NCBI GenBank assembly: GCA_963760435.1
Contig: CAVXDE010000027.1
Span: 186,001-250,000 of the forward strand
Direction of reading: 5' to 3'
DNA length: 64,000 nt
Origin: JAFAXD01 sp963760435
Lineage (GTDB): Bacteria; Pseudomonadota; Alphaproteobacteria; Rhizobiales; Xanthobacteraceae
Positions 25,901 through 35,263 of the stretch are shown one piece after another. Within the stretch, counting starts at the first letter, position 1. Each line of letters begins with the position of its first letter. The notes beneath the pieces are model-generated. The model was not told the origin of the DNA, made no database searches, and saw nothing but the letters and a program-made list of their open reading frames with translations. The translations under genes and the position numbers were made by a program.

Positions 25901-28900
25901 ATGGGTGGGGTATCGATCGCGCTGTCGCGCCTAGGCCTGATCGGAGCATTATTGCTGCCGGGATGCGCGGCCTTCGCGCAAGTGCAAATTAATCAGAACT
26001 TTATTCCGCAAGGGCCGGCCCCCGATAATCCGCAGGGCACGACCAACAGCGGCGCGGTGCAGGCGATCCTGCCCGATCCGAGCCTCGGCAGCGGCACAGT
26101 CTTTATCGGATCGACGAACGGTGGCATCTGGGGCACGACCAACGGCGGCAGCAGCTGGACCCAGCTAACCGATAACCAAGCCTCGCTGGCGATAGCGAGC
26201 CTCGCGCTCGACCCAACGGACCCGTCGGGAAAAACCCTCATCGCCGGCACGGGGGCCACGTCGAACGCGAGCTACCCTTGGTTGGGGTTCGACGGCGTCG
26301 GCGCTGCTGCACATGGAGGTGCGAGTACAGGGCTGCTCTATTCAACCGACGGCGGGAACACCTGGAGCGCCTTGGGCACCGCAATCTTCAACGGGATGAG
26401 CGTGGTTGGCGTCGCTGCCCGCGGCAGCACAATCCTGGCGGCAACCTTCGAGCCCAAATCGACGACCGCGACGACGACGCCCAGCGGGACAGCCTACGGC
26501 CTCTATATGAGCACCAATGGCGGACAGAGCTTTAATCTCGTGTCCTCCGGCCTTCCATCCGGTCCGGTCACATCACTTGTTGCCGACCCCACGAACAACA
26601 AAATTTTCTATGCAGCCGTAAAGCCCGCTACGACCGGGACGCCCAGCGTCTACCAAGGTGTACTTTCCGGCAGCGGCGCTTCTGCCAGCATCAGCTGGAC
26701 CCCGGTGTCCTCCCCCTCTCAGTTCAGCGGCGGGGATTTTCTCAGATTGGCAGCAGGCCCGAACGGGTCGCTTGCCGTCGGCGTCATCGCTCAGTGCACG
26801 TCGAGCGCCCCATGCCCGTCCAGCACGACTACTGGTAACACCTTAGGTTTCGCTGTGAACAGTTTGTTCTGGTCGCAGAGGCCCAGCACGAATTCCAGTT
26901 CCTGGACATCGATTCCATCGCCGTCTGGCTCGACCTGGTCGCAAACTCTCAACAACATAGCCCAAGCGAACGTCAATTTCGCGATCGCCATCGGCCCGAA
27001 CAATTCGATTTACGTGAGCGGCGACGAGGGGGCGCCGCCGAGCGGCAGTAAAATCGGCGCGCTTCCAGTCTATTACATCAGTATGACGTGCGCCGCGCCC
27101 ACCACCTGCAACTCCACGGTGACGAGTATCACAGGGTCGAACACGTCGAACAATTCCAACGGGCACACGGATTCCCGTGCCATAGCCATTATTCCAACAG
27201 GCAATTCGGCGGGCCAACTTCTCCTGGGCAGCGATGGCGGGGTTTACCAGCAAACCAGTCCGCAAAGTACTTCGGGCCAGTGGTTGCAAACGCTCAACAA
27301 CTTGCAGACGGGGGAGTCTTATGCGGTCGCCTACGGAGCCAATGCAAATCTGCTAATGGTTGCGCGACAGGACAATGGTGTCTCGCTGCAATCGGCATCG
27401 AACAGCCTAACCTATAACTCGATCCTCGGCGGCGACGGCCATATCGCGGCAGTGAACGATACGTCATTTCCAAACCAAAGTGCTTTTTATTCCTCGGAAC
27501 AAGCATTGGGAGAAGTCAATATCAGAAGGGTGATCGTCAACAATCAGGGTACCCCCGTCTACAACCAGTCCGTGATGTGCAATCCCAGTTGCGACAATCT
27601 TATCCCCGGCGACGGATACTCACTTGCGTTCGTGCTCAACAGGGCCAATCCGTCCCTCATTGCGATCGGCGGCCAGGGGGGCACGGGTATCTTCGTCACT
27701 CAGGATACAACACCCGGCGGCGCCTCGGGCTACACGCTGAATTTGACCCCGGCCGGTGGACCGAGCACTGGAAACACGAGCGCGCTCGCCTACGGCACGC
27801 CCAACAACCCGTACGCGCTCTTGGCTGGGGTCTCGATATTAAATCCAGTTACTTTTGAGGTTCAGAGCGGCCAACTCTGGTTTAGTCCCAACGTGCCCGT
27901 CGCCGGCGCAGTAACACCGCTTTCGCAGCTGACCAACTATCCAGGCTCGGCGCCCTCATCCGTCGTGTTCGATCCGAACTCGCCCAGCGCACCCAATCAG
28001 ATCAAGTTCTATGTGGCGGACGGCACAAATCTTTGGAATACGCAGACCTCAGGCCAGACGTTCTCACAGTTGACCAGCTTCTTGCCGACCGGTTTCACTC
28101 GGCCGACTGCCGTCGAATTCATTTCCAACAATGGGGTCAACGCTCTGCTCGTAGGCGGGATCAATACGCCGCTCACCTGTAACGCGGGACCGAACACGCC
28201 GAATGGCTGCGTGATTAGCAGCGGGCAAAGCCCGATCACCGTTGCCGATAGCGACACGAGTGGCAAACTCTCGAACTGGCGCGCGTTCGGCGCGGGCCTT
28301 CCCAACGCATTGATCTCACAGATGTCGTACAATCCGATCGCCGACGTGCTGGCGGTTGCGACTGCAGGACGTGGCGCGTGGACGCTCTATGATGTGACCA
28401 GTTATTTCCCGCAGGCGACGACCCTGCAGTTCGGCCTCGCCAACAACGATTCGATACCGGCGGCGTCTTATTTGACTGACGGGACAGCACTCAACGGAAC
28501 AACTTTTTCGCGGCCGCTCAACAAGTATGGCACCGGCACACTCACGATCGCAAGCGCGGCGACCTATACGGGGGGCACTACCATCTACGGCGGCGCTTTG
28601 AGCCTAGGCAATGGCGGAACGGGCGGATCCATCCTCGGTAATGTTTCTTTTTGCAACGACCCGAACAATCCGCAGTGCGACCCGAGCACCAATAAGATAC
28701 TCGCTTTTAACCGATCCGACAGGTACGCGTTTGGTGCTGTGATTTCCGGCCCGGGACAGATCATGCAAGTCGGCACGGGCACAACTGATCTGACCGGAGC
28801 CAGCACCTACACGGGACCCACTTCCGTTAGCGCTGGGACACTTGCGGTCGATGGCGCAATCATCTCGCCTGTCCTAGTCACCAGCGGTGGGACGCTCGGT

Positions 28901-30508
28901 GGCGCCGGCACCGTAGGGAGCACCGCGATTGCACCTGGTGCTGCATTGCAGCCAGGTGCCTTCACGCCCTTTGGAGCGTCGCAGCCAAGTTACACCGGTA
29001 TCGGAACTCTCACCGTTGCCGGCGATCTGATGTTCTTTCCGGAAAGCTTCTACCTGCCGACGACGAACAGCCGCACGAGCGTGACCGGTACTGCAACGCT
29101 TGCCGGCGCTGTGCTGCCATTGTTCCTTCCGGGCCCAGTGAACAAAACCTCAACCATCCTAGCGGCCAGCAACCCGCTCACGACAGCCTTCGATGCGCTA
29201 TTACTGCCAGATTCGCTTTCAGGAAGCCTCACATACACTCCGAACGACGTGGTCCTGAACCTCTACTCGCAGCTGTCACGGGTGCCAGGCTTGACCCCCA
29301 ATGAGACGGCAGTCGGCGTCGCGCTGGACAATGCCTTCAACACCAACGGCGGGCTTCCTGCATTCGGGTCGCTGTATTCGCTCTCTCCAGCTGGGGTTGC
29401 TGTCGCGCTCAACCAGCTTTCCGGCCAGTCGCTCGCAAGCGAGCAGACGGTGCTGAGCAGTCAAGCACTCTACAGCCGCGAGGCGGTGTTGGCGCGGCTG
29501 CGGCAGGCTGGGTATTCGACAAGCGCCGGCCCACAGGCAGTGCTCGGCTATGCGGGACCGGAATCGATCTCGTTAAATGACGAGGCCAAGGCGAGCGAAC
29601 CGCTCGCATTTGCGGGGAGCAACAATAACGCGCTTCCGCTCAAAGCACCGCTGGCGCCCGCGTCTGCCTTAAGCAGCGGGATCACCTTCTGGGCGCAGGG
29701 TATGGGCGGCTGGGGCAAGATCAACGGCAACACCAATGCCGCGGGCACCACGGGCAACTTTGCCGGCGTGCTCAGCGGTGCCGACGTCCGGCTTGTCAAT
29801 AACTGGCTGGTGGGATTTGCGCTCGGCTATACGGGATCAAGCACCAATGTCAGCGCGCTTGCGAGCTCGGCGCAGGTCGATACGGGGCTCGTCGCCGGCT
29901 ACGCTGGCACAAATTGGGGCTGCTTCAACCTCCGACTGGGGGGCACCTACGGGATCAACTCGGTCTACACGACGCGGCAAATTGCATTCCCTGGGTTCAT
30001 GGACCGCGACACAGCGCGCTTCAACGCTGGGACCGGGCAGGTGTTTGGGGAGGTCGGCTATGGAACGGCGGTCCGTTCCGTGGCGGTCGAACCATTTGCA
30101 GGCTTGGCTTACGTGCATCTCGACACGGTCGGATTCACGGAAAGCGGCGGCGCATCCATACTCTCCGCATCGAGCGCGAGCCAGGACACCGGCTATTCGT
30201 CTCTCGGCGTACGTGCCGCGGCAGCGTACACGTTGTGGAATGGGATGGTGTTGATCCCGCGCGCCTCGGTCGCCTGGCAATATGCCTTTGGCGAGATCAA
30301 CCCGGCGACGTCGCTTGCGTTCTCAGGTATCCCGGGTTCGAACTTCAGCGTGACCGGTGTGCCGATTGCGCGCAACGCAGCGCTGATCGACGCCGGTGCT
30401 GATCTGCGCATCAACGCGCAGGCCAAGCTCGGGCTCTACTATTGGGGCCAGCAGGCCAATACGGCGCATGAGAACGGTCTGCGTGGTACCATGACCTGGA
30501 TGTTCTGA
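25901..30508 (+). CDS. autotransporter with BNR-type beta-propeller passenger
   Basis: About 1535 residues from ATG 25901 (an open frame extends upstream to 25763 but looks non-coding). The signal is LSRLGLIGALLLPGCAAFA. The passenger begins with sialidase/BNR-like repeats: GGIWGTTNGGSSWTQL, LLYSTDGGNTWSAL, LYMSTNGGQSFNLV. Around 877-985 are two autotransporter-associated strand repeats (GTGTLTIASAATYTGGTTIYGG and STYTGPTSVSAGTLAVDG). Residues ~1260-1535 form the translocator barrel (FWAQGMGGWGKING) ending WMF, with terminal Phe. Role is probably surface adhesion or glycan binding; enzymatic activity is not shown. Confidence 0.9.
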   Translation: MGGVSIALSRLGLIGALLLPGCAAFAQVQINQNFIPQGPAPDNPQGTTNSGAVQAILPDPSLGSGTVFIGSTNGGIWGTTNGGSSWTQLTDNQASLAIASLALDPTDPSGKTLIAGTGATSNASYPWLGFDGVGAAAHGGASTGLLYSTDGGNTWSALGTAIFNGMSVVGVAARGSTILAATFEPKSTTATTTPSGTAYGLYMSTNGGQSFNLVSSGLPSGPVTSLVADPTNNKIFYAAVKPATTGTPSVYQGVLSGSGASASISWTPVSSPSQFSGGDFLRLAAGPNGSLAVGVIAQCTSSAPCPSSTTTGNTLGFAVNSLFWSQRPSTNSSSWTSIPSPSGSTWSQTLNNIAQANVNFAIAIGPNNSIYVSGDEGAPPSGSKIGALPVYYISMTCAAPTTCNSTVTSITGSNTSNNSNGHTDSRAIAIIPTGNSAGQLLLGSDGGVYQQTSPQSTSGQWLQTLNNLQTGESYAVAYGANANLLMVARQDNGVSLQSASNSLTYNSILGGDGHIAAVNDTSFPNQSAFYSSEQALGEVNIRRVIVNNQGTPVYNQSVMCNPSCDNLIPGDGYSLAFVLNRANPSLIAIGGQGGTGIFVTQDTTPGGASGYTLNLTPAGGPSTGNTSALAYGTPNNPYALLAGVSILNPVTFEVQSGQLWFSPNVPVAGAVTPLSQLTNYPGSAPSSVVFDPNSPSAPNQIKFYVADGTNLWNTQTSGQTFSQLTSFLPTGFTRPTAVEFISNNGVNALLVGGINTPLTCNAGPNTPNGCVISSGQSPITVADSDTSGKLSNWRAFGAGLPNALISQMSYNPIADVLAVATAGRGAWTLYDVTSYFPQATTLQFGLANNDSIPAASYLTDGTALNGTTFSRPLNKYGTGTLTIASAATYTGGTTIYGGALSLGNGGTGGSILGNVSFCNDPNNPQCDPSTNKILAFNRSDRYAFGAVISGPGQIMQVGTGTTDLTGASTYTGPTSVSAGTLAVDGAIISPVLVTSGGTLGGAGTVGSTAIAPGAALQPGAFTPFGASQPSYTGIGTLTVAGDLMFFPESFYLPTTNSRTSVTGTATLAGAVLPLFLPGPVNKTSTILAASNPLTTAFDALLLPDSLSGSLTYTPNDVVLNLYSQLSRVPGLTPNETAVGVALDNAFNTNGGLPAFGSLYSLSPAGVAVALNQLSGQSLASEQTVLSSQALYSREAVLARLRQAGYSTSAGPQAVLGYAGPESISLNDEAKASEPLAFAGSNNNALPLKAPLAPASALSSGITFWAQGMGGWGKINGNTNAAGTTGNFAGVLSGADVRLVNNWLVGFALGYTGSSTNVSALASSAQVDTGLVAGYAGTNWGCFNLRLGGTYGINSVYTTRQIAFPGFMDRDTARFNAGTGQVFGEVGYGTAVRSVAVEPFAGLAYVHLDTVGFTESGGASILSASSASQDTGYSSLGVRAAAAYTLWNGMVLIPRASVAWQYAFGEINPATSLAFSGIPGSNFSVTGVPIARNAALIDAGADLRINAQAKLGLYYWGQQANTAHENGLRGTMTWMF

Positions 30509-30530
30509 GATTGGCAGCTGCGCAACCACC

Positions 30531-30619
30531 GAGGTCCGTTGAGGGTCAGACTCGGTCCCGTCGCCCTGCCCGCTCGACGTCCGATTATCCCTCAGAAGCC
30601 GACATCGAAGCGGACATTT
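30531..30619. repeat. short repeat related to the MITE family
   Basis: Opens GAGGTCCGTTGAGGGTCAGACTCGG and closes GAAGCGGACATTT, so the ends are inverted as in the ~128-bp elements at 35112 and 41334. A shorter relative is at about 18870-18954. Divergent and probably immobile. Confidence 0.4.
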
Positions 30620-30708
30620 CAGAACAGCAGGTTTGTGGCCAGATGCGGACTCGAACCCCCGGAATTTAGCGAGCCGATCTCCCGCGTGTGCCAGCGCGAA
30701 ATCACTGA

Positions 30709-31665
30709 TTAGCGAGCAGCACGATACACCGCGATGCCGTTCGCGCCGATGTCGAACGTCATCAAATCCTCTCCGATCGCCAGTGGTCCCTGATAGGTCT
30801 CCCGCGTCATGCTGACGATTTCGGCAAGGCCCGGTGCTGGTGCGGCCGGGGTGCCGAGTTGCGCAATGTGCGAGTAGACCGCGAGCTTGGGATGGGTGCG
30901 CGCGAACACAGTACCGGCCTGGTTTGGCGTCACGTGGATCGACTGGATATGCTGGAACGATGGCAGCTTGAGAAGCTCCGGATTAAACACCGCGACCTCG
31001 TGGATTAGCAGGTCCGCGCCAGTGCCGTACCCGATGACGTTATCGCTGAAGTTTGTATCGCCGGAGAGCACCACAGAACGGCCATCGTAATCGATGCGGT
31101 AGCCGACCGCCGGCTTGATGCCGTGCTCGACCGTAAAAGCAGTGGCCTTGACGCCGCCCTGTTCGTAGACGACGCCGTCGTCGGTGAATTCGTCAACCTT
31201 GGCGTCGACGCCTTCGGGCGGCAGATGCTGCTCCTGCTCACGACCTTTGATGTCGCCGACATATGCGGTGGTGATTCCGGCCATCAACGCCTTGGCACCA
31301 ACTGGTCCGACGATGTGCATCGGTTGGGCCCGACGGGCAAAGGCCGGCGGCAACCAGCCGGTCAACAGCAGGTCAGGCATGCCGACAGTATGGTCGGAGT
31401 GATAGTGAGTGAAGAACACCACGTCGATCTTCGAGAGTGGCACGTGAAGCTGGTAGAGGCGGATCGTGGCTCCGCGACCGACGTCGATCATGAGCTTCTG
31501 GTCGCCGGCCTCGATCAAGGTGCTGGCGCTGAACCGATCCGGCTGGGGATCGGGCACGCCGCTACCCAGCAACGTGACACGGAAAGTGCTGTCAGCGGCG
31601 TGCGCGGGATGCGCGGCCACCAATCCGAACGATGCAACTACCGTGAACACCAGAGCTTTCCGCAT
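30709..31665 (-). CDS. exported MBL-fold hydrolase
   Basis: 318 residues with a Sec signal (ALVFTVVASFGLVAAHPAHA). The metal motif T-H87-Y-H89-S-D91-H92 is seen in FFTHYHSDHTVG, with further ligands at SGDTNFSDN and a C-terminal His in VYSHIAQLG. The layout matches RNase Z/arylsulfatase-like phosphodiesterases that have moved to the periplasm. The substrate is unknown. It lies downstream of a decayed ABC_sub_bind copy on the same strand. Confidence 0.85.
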   Translation of the reverse strand: MRKALVFTVVASFGLVAAHPAHAADSTFRVTLLGSGVPDPQPDRFSASTLIEAGDQKLMIDVGRGATIRLYQLHVPLSKIDVVFFTHYHSDHTVGMPDLLLTGWLPPAFARRAQPMHIVGPVGAKALMAGITTAYVGDIKGREQEQHLPPEGVDAKVDEFTDDGVVYEQGGVKATAFTVEHGIKPAVGYRIDYDGRSVVLSGDTNFSDNVIGYGTGADLLIHEVAVFNPELLKLPSFQHIQSIHVTPNQAGTVFARTHPKLAVYSHIAQLGTPAAPAPGLAEIVSMTRETYQGPLAIGEDLMTFDIGANGIAVYRAAR

Positions 31666-31711
31666 AGGCTGTTATCCCCCAGATGACCGGAACGGACCAA
31701 AGTCTTGTCGC

Positions 31712-31812
31712 ATTGATTGCGCAGCCGATCACGGGGGCGATCTGCTCGCCAAGGACCGCAAGGGACCATGTCGCTGCACCGCCAAGCCGATAATGAAGGC
31801 CCGCCGGTTCAT
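31712..31812 (-). pseudogene. ABC_sub_bind, third tandem copy, N-terminal remnant
   Basis: The stop of the copy at 31809 overlaps (ATGA) an ATG that begins MNRRAFIIGL, then continues in another frame as GAATWSLAVLGEQIAPVIG, the usual signal segment of this family. One base is missing between them. It ends after ~30 codons. This shows the array once had at least three overlapping genes. Confidence 0.55.
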
Positions 31813-32794
31813 TCGATCACCTCGTCAGCTTGAGCCGCCAAGGCCGCTGGAATCTCGATACCTAGCGCCTTTGCTGTCTTCAGATTTATCACCAGCTGGT
31901 ACTTGGTCGGCGCCTGCACCGGCAGCTGCGCCGGTGTCTCTCCCTTGAGAATGCGATCTGCATATTCCGCTGCTCCTCGCCATTGGTCGATCTGGTCCGG
32001 CCCATAGGACATCAAACCACCGTCGATTGCGAAAAATCGATACGGATAAATGGCTGGCAAGCGATACCGAGCTGCCAACTGGATAATCGAATTTCGATTG
32101 GCAGTTGTGTAGGGATGAGCCACGACGATCAAACCGCCATTCGGCTGATTGGCAACGTCGGATAGGGCGCGTTCCATGTCGACATTGCCATGAACGTCAA
32201 TGGGCTTGAGCTCCAGTCCCATCGATTGGGCGCCAGCTTCTGCTGCGCGGAAGAGCGCCACGTTGCCACCGGAATCCGAACCAAACAGCACGACGACTCG
32301 AGCGAGGCTCGGAAAGGCCCCCTTGAGCACCTCTAGCCATTTGCTTCCGAGAGCAGAGTCCGAGGCCTGAAAGCCGGTAGTATTGCCCCCAGGATGCGCG
32401 AGGCTGGCGACAAAGCGGCTGCCAACCGGATCCGCCACCCGCGTAAATACGATAGAAATCCTGCTCGTGAGCCGTTGAAGTTCAGCCACAGCCGGGTTTG
32501 CTGCGGCAACGATAAGATCAGGCGTCAGAGAAACTAATTCTGCCGCCGATGCCTTCATGCGTTGAACGTCGCCCGCGTCCCACCGGATATCGATAGTAAC
32601 ATTGCGTCCCTCGATCCAACCGCGTTTCTGGAACGTATCAAGGAACGCCGCAACGCTTGCTTGCCCCTCGGCATCAGTCGGAGAGAAATTAGACATCAAA
32701 ACGCCGACCCGGCGGAGTTGCTGGGCGTCAGTGGCCGCAGACCAAGTCCATCCGGCCCCTGCGCACCCAACGAAAACCAGGAAATCGCGCCGCT
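31809..32794 (-). CDS. ABC transporter substrate-binding protein (ABC_sub_bind), split by intron
   Basis: About 328 residues after the join. Typical family features: a twin-Arg-like start (KRRDFLVFVGCAGAGW), LRRVGVLMSNFSP, LVVSL-type ribose-binding fold segments, GGLMSYGPDQIDQWRGAA, ILKGETPAQLPVQAPTKYQLVINLKTAKALG and ending ADEVIE. No ATG lies in frame at its 5' end: group II intron sequence abuts it. Joining ATGA (33450-33447) to AGCGGCGC (32794 onward) restores M-K-R-R-D-F, with the ATG overlapping the upstream gene's stop. Periplasmic binding of an unknown organic solute; no permease or ATPase is adjacent. Confidence 0.8.
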
Positions 32795-33446
32795 TTAGCG
32801 GTAGGGACGCGAGTTGCCTCGCGCCCCCCGCACAGATCCGCACGTGCGGCTTTCCCGCATGCGGCTCCCACCTCGGGTGTGTGACGGCAACCGCCTGCCG
32901 TATGCGTTCCAGCGCTTGTGACACGCGCACCCGGCTCTGCGCCCGGCGCGTGCTTTGCCGTTCCGCATTCCCCTTGGTCCCCGTCCTTGGCTCCGCCAGC
33001 TCCGCTGCGGATCGCACCGCTTTGTTCGTCGGCTTCGCAGCTACTACGACGGGGTCAGACTTCTCGGGTCCGTGCATCATCGGCTACGGCTCCTCGCCTT
33101 CCCGATGCGGACCATCGTACGCGTCACCAACTCGACACCGATGGTCAAACCCGAGATCTCCCAGCTTCCGATGCGATCCCTTTGCACGTGATGTGGCCTT
33201 AGACCCCGGCAGGGCGTCAGCACCTCGCAATGACGGTGCCGCACATGTTGCCTTCGAGCGAATGAAAACTCTCGGCCCCTGCGATATCAATCTTTCGAGG
33301 CTCAATCCCACACCCCACGCAATCGCTGTGTACGCTTCGCAGCCACTGTCGCCAGTGACGACGCAACACTCACTACCAAGCGGACGCTACTCCTTACTTG
33401 GGCGGACTTTCACCGGCTGGATCGCACCAGCTTGCGGCTGGCGCAC
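32795..33446 (-). mobile_element. group II intron, 652 bp, no reverse transcriptase
   Basis: 5' end GTGCGCCAGCC with downstream CCGGTGAAAGTCCG matches the group II consensus. Domain V is at 32835-32867: GAGCCGCATGCGG, a GAAA loop, then CCGCACGTGCGGATC with the AGC triad and a CG bulge. Domain VI follows (GGGCGCGAG paired with CTCGCGTCCC, then the CTACC branch region). EBS1 TCATTCG at 33259-33265 is fully complementary to the 7-base IBS1 CGAATGA that ends the 5' exon. No reverse transcriptase frame is present. It sits exactly between two ABC_sub_bind genes. Confidence 0.75.
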
Positions 33447-34436
33447 TCATTCGATGACCTCGTCGGCGAGGGCGAGGAGATTAGGCGGCGCCGTGAGGCC
33501 GAGTTTCTTTGCAGTCTTAAGATTGATTACAAATTCGAACTTGACCGGCGCCTGCACTGGAAGATCGCCTGGTTTCGCGCCCTTGAGAATGCGATCGACG
33601 TAGGACGCCGAGCGGCGGAAGATGTCCGTCTGGTCCGGCGCGTAGCACATGAGGCCGCCTTCGGCGACCGCCTCGCGGAAGTGCACGACGAGCGGTAGGT
33701 TTCGTTGCGCGGCTTGGTGGATGGTGGTGCGCCGATGCACGACGCTGAAGGTGGCGGGCGGAGCAAAGAGGCCGCCGTGCGGCTCGGCAGCAAATTGCGC
33801 GATCGCGGCTTCGATCTCCGCGTCACTGCGCACGCGCATCGGTATCACATCGAGTGACAGGGCTTTACGCTCTTCCTGCATGGAACGCAGGTAGACCTCG
33901 TAGTATGGGTAGTCGTCAGGATTGAAGATAAAGCCGAGACGAGTGACGGTCGGCGCCATCTGCTTGAATAGCCCCAACGCTTTGCCAATCATCGAATAGT
34001 CGATGAAGCTGAAGCCGGTGATGTTGCCGCCGGGATGCTCAACGTTCGGAACATAGCCCTGAGCGACTGGATCATTGACGACGACGAACACGATAGGGAT
34101 CGACGTTGTCACTGGTTTGAGCGCGGCAATAGCCGAGGTTCCGAACGAAAGGACGACATCCGGCTGCAGCTTCACCAACTCCGCCGCTGCTGCTCGCACG
34201 CGATCTGTGTCCGCGCCGGCCCAGCAAATCTCGAACCGGAGATTGCGGCCTTCAGCCCACCCGAGTTGTTGGAGTGCCTCGCGGAATGCGCTCAGTCGGT
34301 CCTGGCTGACGCGATCAGTCTCGGCCGTGCCCATGAGCACGCCGACCAGCCGCGTTTGGGTTGCCTGCTCCGCATGCGCCCTCCGCGGCAACAGCGCCGC
34401 GCCGCCAAGTCCCGCGATGAACTCGCGCCGTCGCAT
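33447..34436 (-). CDS. ABC transporter substrate-binding protein (ABC_sub_bind)
   Basis: 329 residues, intact. Starts MRRREFIAGLGGAALLPRRAHA (a twin-Arg-like export signal) and has LVGVLMGTAETD, AFREALQQLGWAEGRNL, VEHPGGNITGFSF, GGLMCYAPDQTDIFRRSA and the common end LPVQAPVKFEFVINLKTAKKLGL then ADEVIE. It is about 35-40 percent like the downstream paralogue by eye. Its stop is followed directly by the group II intron, after which the next gene starts in overlap. No transport partners are nearby, as is usual for this family. Confidence 0.9.
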   Translation of the reverse strand: MRRREFIAGLGGAALLPRRAHAEQATQTRLVGVLMGTAETDRVSQDRLSAFREALQQLGWAEGRNLRFEICWAGADTDRVRAAAAELVKLQPDVVLSFGTSAIAALKPVTTSIPIVFVVVNDPVAQGYVPNVEHPGGNITGFSFIDYSMIGKALGLFKQMAPTVTRLGFIFNPDDYPYYEVYLRSMQEERKALSLDVIPMRVRSDAEIEAAIAQFAAEPHGGLFAPPATFSVVHRRTTIHQAAQRNLPLVVHFREAVAEGGLMCYAPDQTDIFRRSASYVDRILKGAKPGDLPVQAPVKFEFVINLKTAKKLGLTAPPNLLALADEVIE

Positions 34437-34570
34437 CCATCCCTCCCGATCGAGCGAGAGTAGGTTAGCACTGTTTCGAGGGTCGGGAAGTGACTTCCAG
34501 GGCCGCGAGGCGTCAGCGGGTAATCCAACTTCGTCGCTGTACCTGCCGTTCTTTCAGCCGAGCGACAGCA

Positions 34571-35038
34571 ATGGTCAATTTGCACTCGCCGCGGCTGCAT
34601 GAAGGCAAGCTTTATATCTCCAATGCCGGCACCGGCGAGGTCGGCGAGATCGAGCTTGGGTCTGGCCGCTTCAATCCGATCGCGTTCTGTCCCGGGTTTG
34701 TGCGCGGCCTTGGCTTTGTCGGCAGCGACTTGCTGGTCGGCCTGTCGCTGCCGCGCCAGCACCGCGACTTCTCCGGCCTGCCGCTGGACGACCGGCTCAA
34801 GGAAGCCGGCAAGGCGCCGCAATGCATGGTCCAAGTGATCGACATGAAGGACGGCACGGCCGCTCACTCGATCCCGCTCGGCGGCGTCGTGCGCGAGCTC
34901 TACGACATCACCTGCGTCCCAAACTTCCGCACCCCGATGGTCGTCGGCTTCGCGCAGGATCAGATCAACCGGCTGATCCAGCGCGGGCGTGACATCAGCA
35001 TTGGCGAACTTCTTGCTGAGAACGCGCGCGAGGTTTGA
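34571..35038 (+). pseudogene. TIGR03032-like protein, C-terminal part only
   Basis: From MVNLHSPRLHEGKLYISN the sequence matches the C-terminal half of TIGR03032-type proteins: AGTGEVGEIELGSGRFNPI, FCPGFVRGLGFVG, VGLSLPRQHRDFSGL, then ELYDITCVPNFRTPMVVGF. The N-terminal ~200 residues are missing, and the upstream bases are not coding in this frame. I regard it as a truncated gene. Confidence 0.55.
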
Positions 35039-35111
35039 ATGACCGGCTGTGGGTTAAGTCATAACTCACGCTTGAACCGGGTCTTGTGCGTCGCCGTCGA
35101 TCAGGCTCACC

Positions 35112-35239
35112 GATGTCCGCTAAGGGTCATTCGCGACCGGGTTGAGCCATCAGCAGGTCAAGCCATGTCCGCTTTGCCCCGAAAACCGACGCGCCAATGC
35201 ATCGCAGGAAAATGTCGCGATGTGCCAGGAACGGACATC
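35112..35239. mobile_element. MITE-like element, copy 1 (~128 bp)
   Basis: Ends GATGTCCGCT and AACGGACATC are inverted repeats with one mismatch. Inside are GGGTCATTCGCGACCG and AAATGTCGC-AGTGCC, shared with copies at 36689 and 41334. No coding capacity. Confidence 0.7.
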
Positions 35240-35263
35240 GCCGCACACTAAGCCCCGTGCGGA

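Noticed and set aside
30640..30680. tRNA-like tail (GGGGGTTCGAGTCC on the minus strand)
   Set aside because: The surrounding bases do not form acceptor, D or anticodon stems, so it is not a tRNA gene; a scrap at most.
32602..33603. Long plus-strand open frame across the intron region
   Set aside because: It runs antisense to the two binding-protein genes and through the group II intron; composition is that of a shadow.
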